This document shows, in pieces, positions 8,190 through 15,804 of a DNA stretch of 15,804 nt. Made by a program: the position numbers and the translations under genes. Source of the DNA: Acanthaster planci (Eukaryota; Echinodermata; Asteroidea; Valvatida; Acanthasteridae); assembly GCF_001949145.1 (NCBI RefSeq), contig NW_019091762.1:64001-79804 (forward strand). The letters are read 5' to 3'. The stretch's first letter is position 1. Each line of letters starts with the position of its first letter. The notes beneath the pieces were generated by a model, which saw only the letters and a list, made by a program, of their open reading frames with translations, searched no databases and had not been told where the DNA came from.

Positions 8190-8265
8190 TGTTTAATTGT
8201 TTGTTTGTTTGTTGGGGTGTTGGGTTGTTTATTTGTTTGTTGGGGTGTTTGTTTGCTTGTTTCAA
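8190..8265. repeat. GTTT-rich low-complexity tract
   Basis: Irregular runs of GTTT with two GTTGGGGTGTT blocks (about 8211 and 8238). It is simple sequence; its reverse complement produces a spurious N/K/Q-rich open frame. Confidence 0.85.
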
Positions 8266-8361
8266 TATTCTAACTTTATGTAGGATTATTGCATTGATGT
8301 GTATTTTACATGTTTAATGATAATATGAACCAAATCTTGTCACATGCCGGAGCACTGCACC

Positions 8362-8450
8362 GGCACGGCCTGCCTGGCAAAATCAGTTCTCCTATCTAAT
8401 CAAAATTTGTTTTGCACGGCCATTTATGATATAGAACATAAGGCCGTGCC
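8362..8450. repeat. Spaced inverted repeat GGCACGGCCT / AGGCCGTGCC
   Basis: Perfect 10-bp arms at 8362-8371 and 8441-8450, 69 bp apart. A third GCACGGCC lies between them (about 8414-8421). It might be the end of a small repeat, but no family or target duplication is seen. Confidence 0.5.
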
Positions 8451-8605
8451 TATCGGAGATTGGCAAACATAATGTTAAATTGGAATATACAAATTAGAAT
8501 TGTTGTGCGGAAAGGCTGTACGTTGCATGTTCTCAGTTGATTATTAGTGAATTCTCACCACATGGTATTTACAACCATCACATGATGTGGGGTCATTGTA
8601 AGTTT

Positions 8606-8674
8606 ACTGTACATATGCACGTATGTACATGTACAGTATATTTATAGTACACGTACGTGTGTAAACCCACACGT
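8606..8674. repeat. Cluster of palindromes
   Basis: ACTGTACAT (8606-8614) pairs with ATGTACAGT (8629-8637). ACGTGTG (8655-8661) pairs with CACACGT (8668-8674) over a 6-base loop. The alternating purine/pyrimidine TGTACATGTAC and ACGTACGTGT runs are prone to cruciform or Z-DNA. The same flavour of sequence ends the window. Confidence 0.6.
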
Positions 8675-10801
8675 GCCGACCGCTGGTGCAGCGGAACTCG
8701 TTATCCATTTTTCATTGTGTTTGCTTTTTATCACGTTTTCTTGTGTGCATTCTGTGCGCTGTCAATGTCATGCCATATTAAAGCTGAACATCTGAACCAA
8801 CCAGTTTGGTTCGGTTCGATTACAAAAAGCCACGTTAAACAATTTTGGTTTGGTTCAGCGGTTTGGCTGCAGCACTACGGGTAGGCTTAGGTGGGGGAAA
8901 GGGTTGGGGTCTAGCTGTAGAGGGTTAGGAGTGGATGGAATGGCATGGAATTAATGGAAATTAGGTAGGGTAAGATGGGAATTTGGTAGTTTTGGGTAAG
9001 GATTTGTTAGTGTCTGCTGGGGATTTATTTCGTGGGTTGGTTAAATTTTTATTGTATTCATGTACATGGAAAAACATCACCTTCGATAGCTACAAATGCG
9101 CATGTGCAAGCATAACTGCTGAAAATAACACAGACCATGACAACACCCCGCACACACTGTATGTCCCACATTCCCTGTGTAGCTCTCCCCTTCAGCGGGC
9201 ACACCGCTGAGTACAAGCACTTTCTCTGAGCAACGTGCCATTACTTAGTACTTGCTGTACAACTGTTTTTCCAACACTTTAAACCGTTTATGTTAATCGT
9301 GGTTAAGGACAAGTAAATGTCAATCCTGTGGCAGCCCATCATCAACCTTTTGATGTCGATGTTCACTTCAACTGTAAAGACATCAATTATAATGCCAAGA
9401 TCTTCACAAGTCTTGTGTTTTGGCTTGCTCTCCTTGTCAGAAATGTCGAGAATTTGTCAGCATTCTTGTGTGGGAGGACTGCAGTGTCACCCTAAGATAG
9501 ATGGAGTTCCTGCATGCATTTTAGTTCTACATCTGCAGTTCAGACAAAAGCTTCCGACAGTCTGTGTCCAATTTGCAATTTTCTGCCCTGTTCTTCCCTA
9601 CCAAACATGACAATTTCTTTGCTTAAGCATTTCCTCGTGCATCGCGGGGAGGTTGCTGGTTTCATCATACAGTCATATAATATACCATAATAGCCTACCG
9701 GCCACTAGCGTTACTTGCCCATTCCCGGATGAGTCCATGCTCCTCAACGACCATGGATTACTCCTCTGCTTTTATGCCTGCAGATCCCGTTTACAGTATC
9801 TGGCTTCTGGGGGGAAATTTTCTTTCCTTGCAGTATCGACCAGAGTTTCACACAGAGTACTTGCTGCCAGCAATCTCAGACTTGAATTAACAGTCCTAGC
9901 AACACTTGAGCCATGCACTTTGGACGGGCGGCCAACGCCTCACCAGATCGTGTTCGGGCTCCCACTGAAGCAGCAGGAAACATGACTATGTCCATGCCTT
10001 CGCTCCCTTTCTTCGATTTGGTGATGCAGTCATTCTCCTTCATACAGCTGTTCTGGGTTATCTCTGGGCCACTGCACCCATGATGATTCACCCGTGTGTT
10101 CATTGTTTTCTAGTGACTCGGGAGATTATTCTTTCCAGCTGGACAACACTTCTTCTCTCACTGAGGTTACTACCTGGTCATACCTGAAGTGAATTATTAA
10201 AGTCTTTAAATTTTTTCCTTTTCTAAATGTATAATCCCTGCTGATGGGTTTAGTTCAAGAAATTCATTGCTAGAGCCCAGCTTCAAGAGCAATTCCTCTT
10301 CCTCGCAAAATCTGAGAACCCTTCTCAATATTTTTATGCCTTCTGTTTCTACCAGGGTCAATAACACTCACCATCTCCACTGTTTATGAGGGACCCCTTT
10401 GCCGATAAATTTGGCGAGTCTACTGCCTGCATCCTACACAGATTACCAATACCTATGCATTATTTCCTAGTCCATTACTTCCATTCATTAAATTCTCGAT
10501 CACCAATAGTGCACCCCCACTCACTCGCCCCCTGCAAAGGCACCAGCCATGTTCATCCTCGTTTTCGTAGCGCCATTACGTTAGGGAACGTGTTGTTTTG
10601 GCTCCGAATTTTGGGAGTTTTTTCCTTCACTGACGCATGCTTCGGTGTTATTCCTCTTTCACCTTGTTTGTTTATTTGTTCTGATTCTTGTGAACAGTAA
10701 GATTGTTCCTTTGTCATTTTATTTCTGGATATTTTATCGTTTTCTTTTCAGTCTTGCACTGGTGGCAGACTGACCTTGTATTGACCTGTATTCAGAGTTC
10801 G
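8675..10801. other. No supported gene
   Basis: Inverted CTGAACCAA (8792-8800) and TTGGTTCAG (8850-8858), and a G-rich stretch at about 8880-9000 with repeated TGG(A)AAT/GGTAGGG words. From about 9300 to 10200 there are short open frames with Leu/Ser/Pro-rich translations, none resembling a family I know. Repeated-element debris is likely but unproven. Confidence 0.4.
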
Positions 10802-10814
10802 CCAGGTGGCGCTA
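10802..10814 (+). promoter_or_regulatory. CTCF-like core site CCAGGTGGCGCTA
   Basis: Close to the bilaterian CTCF core CCAGGGGGCGCTA, with one difference (T for G). CTCF is the zinc-finger insulator protein of bilaterian animals. The match is by eye, not by matrix score; chance or transposon origin is possible. Confidence 0.3.
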
Positions 10815-11269
10815 TTGCTTTGATAAGCATTTATTTCCGTTGCTTCAGAATAAATATTGAGTATGTGTGTTTATTTATTCTGCTTGCTTGTTTATATTCT
10901 GTGATTTGACCCAGTTGTAGCATTCTTGATAATAATTTGATTAGTTTTCAAAAGCAGTTGTTTCATTATTCTACGGTTATTTACTTGTTGGTTTTTCATA
11001 TCGCCGGGTATTTTGGCATTTCTGGTTTCTTGATATTTCTAATATTTGCTTGTCGATTTTTTGTAATTGCTGGATATTTTGGCATCGCTGGGTTTCCAAT
11101 TTCTCTCTGTGTATTCTGTGTATTAGATGATCAAAAACCTGAGGAAAGTTTGAGTTAGTCTTTACCCCACTTTGAGATATTCGCTCGCTTGTGGGCCAGG
11201 GATCACTTAATTAGCAAGGACAGTGGTGTGTTGGTTTCAGCCCTTGCTAAGCTAGGGAATAGGACAGTG
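10815..11269. other. T-rich sequence with a local duplication and a hairpin
   Basis: Holds a diverged 30-bp direct repeat at 11000-11029 and 11066-11095 (GGTATTTTGGCAT / GGATATTTTGGCAT cores, 23 of 30 identical), and an inverted repeat TTAGCAAGG (11211-11219) / CCTTGCTAA (11242-11250) with a 22-base loop. No gene. Confidence 0.5.
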
Positions 11270-11715
11270 TGTGGTTAACTATTCCTTCTCGTCGGCCGGT
11301 CCAGGGTACCACCGTGCGACACCCGTAATTGCTCCAGTAGCGTACAGTCGAGAACACGAGTTCGCTCTTCGAGCATCAAGTGATATTCGCGAACTCATAG
11401 TGGCAGTACTGGTGTGGTATCTGGTATTTACGCCGCAAGCTCTGAGATCCGGTATCTCCAGTCTGATCCCACTGCACTACTGCCTTCGGGAGCGAAGTTG
11501 AGTCAGCCACTCGAGGGGCCACTCGGGCAACTCCAAACTCGGGCACACTGTAACAGACCTTGGTGTGCCGACGGGCATTACATAGAGCATAGCTCTCCCT
11601 GTGGGCCTTCATCGAGCTTCAAGCATCACTGGCCCCCTATGCTCCACTACTGCCATGGCCCACTCGACTTGGTAGGTTGCATCTCGCCTAGTGTTCCCTT
11701 ATCCTAGGAGGTTGG
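11270..11715. other. GC-richer patch of unknown origin
   Basis: Distinctly richer in GC and CpG (GTCGGCCGG, TACGCCGC) than the AT-rich DNA on both sides. Open in two overlapping + frames (about 11271-11501 and 11414-11707). One translation includes SSDIRELIVAVLV, which loosely recalls the start of a tyrosine-recombinase domain, but this is too weak to name. It could be a transposon fragment. Confidence 0.35.
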
Positions 11716-13483
11716 TTGGCTTTCGGCAATGGCGTCTCTCCCAACCACCTTGACTAACCACCTTGATCTCGGCATCTGTTATTGTCCAACTGCAAAAGAT
11801 ACAAAAACAAGAACACTCAATCAAAAGGTTGTGACAAATACTGATTGGCACATTTCTCCTTATTTAAGGATTTACTTCTTGTTTTATGTATCAGAATCAA
11901 TTCAATTTAAAACAAATCAGAATTAATTTTCCTTATGATCGCTGTGTTTGACGGATGGAAATGCTGCCCTTATCAACTGTCTCTGCAGATTGTCATTGCA
12001 AAGAAGAAATTTTAACAATCACCTGTCAGCGCCAATCACCTGTCAGTTGTAAATACAGGTTTTAACTGACGTGAATGACGTGTTATCGGACCTTCAGCAC
12101 ACACATTAAACATGTTAAAAAATATTTGCTGACAAAAATCATTTAAGCTAGTTAACCTCTTCCCCAATCATTGGCTGTCACAACGATCACATCTGGGTAG
12201 TAAAATGTGGCCTAGAGCTGTGAGCATAAGGCTTGCACAGTCACAGCATGCAGCATGTTCAGCAAGGCCATTGACAAAGTGGGCATTATAGACAGTCAAT
12301 GGAGCCCCACACTTGACTCAACGGCAGCCCACCACACACGGCGGCTGCGCCAGTGCTTTTGTGACCGGGGCCGGTGTCAGCTTTCCTCCCACGGGTGTCA
12401 GCTTCCAGGCATGCAAGACAACTTGGCTGGGCATGGTAGCCATGGCTTGATCTTGACGTTTCTTATCTCCGATAAAAACAAATAAGGCCAAAGTCTCATA
12501 TTTTCACAAAACAACCAGCATTTGATCCAAACCAGGGAGTTCTCTAACTCTTCAAGACACTGTTCACATTGTGTCTGCAATTTGAATTCGAAATATCACC
12601 AAAATCATGATATTCCTTTGTGAATTTTCCTGGCTAAAAATATTTTTGCTGTCTTCCCATGATCAAAACAATGGAGAATGCACCCTCATTCACCAAATAA
12701 AAGAACTTAGATTTCTGTAATAAATCTGGTTTTATATAAGCTTCATTTTTTCCAAGCTGTACAGAGAAAAATTATGTCTTAATTCAAAAATGTGTCAAAC
12801 ATTTGAACTTTCATAAATTCACTTTGCAAAGGAATGTTTTAATCATTTAAAGAATAGTTGTCATTTTGATGAAGCGATCTAAGCAACTGGTGTGACTAGA
12901 AACTGTCAGCTATGATGTCGTCACTGGAAGGAGACAATATAATTGGAGAATCGCCTGAGTTTATAAAAAAAAAATTAATTTTCATAAGCGATAATAAGGG
13001 GCGCCATTCTCAATTTTTTTTTCGCTCATGCGCATACTTATATTCCCTTGCTGCCGATTGTAGATATGAAGGAGATATACTCGGTAGGGTTATACTTGTG
13101 TTCATCAGAGAATAATTTGGAATAACGGAGTGGGTTTTATGTCCACTGTTCTTCTTGTCCGGATTGCGGGAGATCGGAGTTTAATTTGTCCCCATCACGA
13201 AGAATCAACATCGGTGACTAATACTTTTATTTCTCACGGAGGCTCCAGTTGAGATAAGGTTTTTTGTCTCTTTGGCCGGTTGCATACGCTGAGACTTTAA
13301 TTATGCATGCAGTAAAATAGCTGGAGTCCTTCAGTAAAGAAACATCCATGGCTCTTCTATGTATAAGACAAGACTCATTTTTCCATTCTCCAGAAATGCT
13401 GCACCGACACTCACATATGCTGGAGCTGTTCATTGTCACTAGGCGCAACTTCCACCCGACTTAACTAGTCTTCCGGCAGTGAC
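11716..13483. other. AT-rich sequence, no gene
   Basis: The only structure seen is a direct duplication of CAATCACCTGTCAG at 12016-12029 and 12033-12046 (period 17). Short open frames on both strands lack motifs. Confidence 0.45.
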
Positions 13484-13640
13484 TCCTTGCTTGATAAGGA
13501 TATTCAAACCTTCTTCATAGATCTGGGCCATATGGAGTTTCCTCCGGTATCTGACCTTTTCGTTGTTCATAGCTTATCAGAGTACCTTCCTTTATGGCCT
13601 GACAGCAATTTTCCCTGTTGCCTGGCCCTCACTGCAGTCA
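13484..13640 (+). pseudogene. Possible remnant of a tyrosine-recombinase retroelement (weak)
   Basis: A + frame reads IQTFFIDLGHMEFPPVSDLF and continues to SLSEYL, then LALTAVILVLK. Spacing recalls the N-terminal core-binding part of DIRS/Crypton-type tyrosine recombinases (F..LG...FPP....L....YL......AI..V.K). A second frame overlaps it near 13553, suggesting a frameshift. No catalytic Arg/His/Tyr region was recognised downstream; 13645-13680 is A-rich and the frames after it are broken. If real it is a dead fragment. Confidence 0.2.
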
Positions 13641-15734
13641 TACTTGTGTTAAAACAAAAACAAAAAACAAAAAAAAAAGTGTTCACCTCTTTCTGGATAT
13701 TTCATTACATTTTCTTATCTATCCACACCTACACATAAGACTTTGTGATAGGGTCGATTTAATTCCACCCATTTCTAGACAGAAAAAACCTGTTGCTAAC
13801 TTACCATTTGTCATGAAGGATTTGGAGGAGACAAAATGTAACAGTTCTGCTCCTCCTTCCCTCCCCAATTTTTTACGCACTGGTCAAGTCCTGCTCTGCC
13901 TTCTCAATCTTCACGAGCAGGGCTTGGGACATAGACCAGAGGGGACTTCGACACTGCCCCCACCCCCTTGGGTCTGACGCTAATGGTTACATTGCTTCGC
14001 AGGTGCCTTCAATGCCCAAATTTCTAGGCTCTATCTTCGGTAGCAAGGTTCTAGCAGACATTTACTCAGAGGAATACATTTGTCTGTTTATCTGACTACC
14101 CTCATGCAGTTTTGGGTGCCCTTCATTCAGCCAGGGTCTTTATTGGACTCCTACCTTTGTTGATACAGGTAATTGTTTCATGTGTATGGGTTCTTGTCAC
14201 AGCAACTTGACCCCTGTTAGGTTCAATCCAGACTTCATTGGGATGTTGTTTTTCTTCCATTCCAATTCTCTCATCTGGGCTTTTTATCCCAAGTACATAT
14301 CTTCGGCCCGAGGACATATCCTCAAAACCTGATACCTTTTGCCGTCAAGACACACTTTACTAGCAGTTGAAACTGACAATGGGCCCTCGACTACTGGCCT
14401 CTGCTGGCACTTCTTGATCTTCATGGACCACTCTTGTTCCTGAACTTTCAAATTTCAGGTACAGGAGTACGTGGGTTGGCACATTGTCACTTCATCAGAT
14501 AAATCACTATGGAGGTACACTCTTACTATGCCTCAGCCTCCTGAAAGTTGGATGTTCCGATGAGCTCTAGGCTTTGAGATAAACCTGAAGGTAACTCTCG
14601 TCTTGAAGCCAATAACTCCTTTACAGACGTCTGCTCCAACGAAAGGATTCATGCAACAGAACAGACATTTTATTGCAATGCGACTGAGCCAGTCCCTTGG
14701 TACCCGACCATCTGCATATTGCCGGCTCAGCCTTCTAGTTGCTGTTATTCCACACCAGACTCTCAGGGATTCTGTCAGAATTTACCAGAGAAAACATCTG
14801 CTATCCAGACCATTAGACCTTCCTAACCCTGAGAATTAATTTACCCAGATTCCTAGGGTAACATTTATACAGGAGTACACAGTTCTCTGTTTTCAAGACG
14901 TGACGAACAGTGTGAACTCCAATATGTGCGGTAAGCAATTCTCTACTTTGCGACGAAATATTGCAATCGCCAATTACATGTAGCAACTGTTTGTTGTCTA
15001 AGCTACTGATGTGCTTCCCAGATTAACTTTTATCCCTTAGACAATACTGATGCCAGGTATCCTCTTCCTGGCAAACATTTCAGTACAGCCACCCTTTGTT
15101 GCTCCCAATAGCTGCTTCATTCACGTCTGTTAATGGTATCCTCTACACATACTGTCGTTGGGTGATAGTCCCACAGCATCCCTTTCACCTTCATTGTAGG
15201 CTAAAATTTAAGGCCCTGTTCATTCTCTCCGTACTAAAGTGGGCCAGGAATGAAAGCTGAGAGGTATTGTGCTTGAGAGTTTCGCCTTTGCTATTTGGAT
15301 TTCCTCAGTCATAAGCCTCATCTGTTCCAAATGACTGATATTTACAGACGTCAAACCTTGCCACCCTATCATGATCCACGATGCTATGAACATGCACCAA
15401 TGTCGACATCTTCCGTTAGTGTATGTTGGCAGTTATCTACATTGCTATATGTTAGATAATGCTATGACCATTTACCTCAGGCTACCTTAAGCATGGGAGT
15501 TCTTCTGCCCTCAATGTGATTGGTTCACACAAATGTGCAGAGGCCTAAACATCTCTTCCAAAGTGGGCCCCTATACTGGAGCCGTTTAATGGAAAACGAT
15601 GTAAAACTGTAAATAAACAGATACAAAATAGTTTGAGTAACAAGGAATAAGTCACTAAGTTCCATAACAATACACAATGAAATGTAGAAAATGCAGAAAG
15701 TCTAAGGACTGCAAAAAGTCTATTCTACCTAAAG
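13641..15734. other. No supported gene
   Basis: Begins with an A-rich run (13650-13679). Many short, broken open frames on both strands; none carries a recognisable domain. One isolated TDNGP pentapeptide (about 14368-14382) is reminiscent of an integrase but has no supporting context. Confidence 0.4.
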
Positions 15735-15804
15735 TACATGTATACACGTGTACATGTAGGTCAAAGTAAAAGGACACAAATAGATGTAAATACGTGTACA
15801 TGTA
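15735..15804. repeat. TACATGTA palindromic repeats at window end
   Basis: 15735-15758 is a near-perfect palindrome built from TACATGTA / CACGTG / TACATGTA. A related ACGTGTACATGTA recurs at the last 13 bases. It may be the edge of a repeat continuing past the window. Confidence 0.6.

Noticed and set aside
8014-8265. Minus-strand open frame rich in Asn/Lys/Gln
   Set aside because: It is generated by the GTTT simple-sequence tract.
8684-8823. tRNA-derived SINE: A-box-like TGGTGCAGCGG and B-box-like GGTTCGATTAC
   Set aside because: The boxes are about 120 bp apart, far beyond tRNA spacing, and no cloverleaf can be drawn.
9127-9144. KITQTM, resembling the LC8-binding KxTQT motif of the NEK9 tail
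   Set aside because: An in-frame TAA lies two codons upstream with no splice acceptor between.
9441-9500. Terminal NEK9 exon after CTTGTCAG (19 codons, KCREFVSILVWEDC...)
   Set aside because: Good acceptor and correct phase, but no heptads and no match to the family tail; too likely by chance.
14123-14317. 64-codon minus-strand open frame
   Set aside because: No family resemblance and no splice context or flanking coding sequence.
14368-14382. TDNGP pentapeptide suggestive of a retroviral-type integrase
   Set aside because: No upstream zinc finger, no downstream glutamate context, and frames broken on both sides.

Overview
The window is eukaryotic nuclear DNA, AT-rich, with one multi-exon gene on the + strand and a large amount of decayed repeat. 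Five GT-AG exons between 1354 and 5837 join in a consistent reading frame and encode the C-terminal part of a NEK9 (Nercc1) family mitotic kinase. They hold the end of the RCC1-like propeller, an acidic/serine-rich linker with the conserved ELENAEFIP motif, and the start of the C-terminal coiled coil. The kinase domain and earlier RCC1 repeats must lie 5' of the window. The last coding exon(s) were not found. Intron density, an invertebrate-like divergence from vertebrate NEK9 (recalled, not aligned), TTAA-flanked MITEs and frequent TACATGTA-type palindromes suggest a marine invertebrate animal, perhaps an invertebrate deuterostome. I cannot name the species.

Layout: 1-1353 is upstream intron, largely filled by a repeat (224 to about 870) whose left end looks like a piggyBac-type terminus and which contains a 40-43 bp tandem array. 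1354-5837 holds the NEK9 exons, with introns of 316, 582, 1109 and 1506 bp. 5838-8340 is most likely the next NEK9 intron. It carries a clear 565-bp TTAA-flanked MITE (5861-6425) and a second repeat region (6976-7834) whose right end matches the left end of the 224 repeat in inverted orientation. From about 8340 to the end no gene can be supported. That stretch has short palindromes, G-rich and GTTT-rich tracts, a CTCF-like site (10802-10814), a GC-richer patch (11270-11715), a possible very degraded tyrosine-recombinase retroelement remnant (about 13484-13640), and otherwise sequence in which I recognise nothing.

Functionally the window has one gene product. By family knowledge NEK9 activates NEK6/NEK7 in mitosis, and the motif that does this in the human protein is the best-conserved linker segment here. 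I found no convincing new biological system. The most interesting points are the retained NEK6/7-activating motif, the MITE inserted 20 bp after the coiled-coil exon's splice donor, and the related piggyBac-like repeats on both sides of the visible exons.
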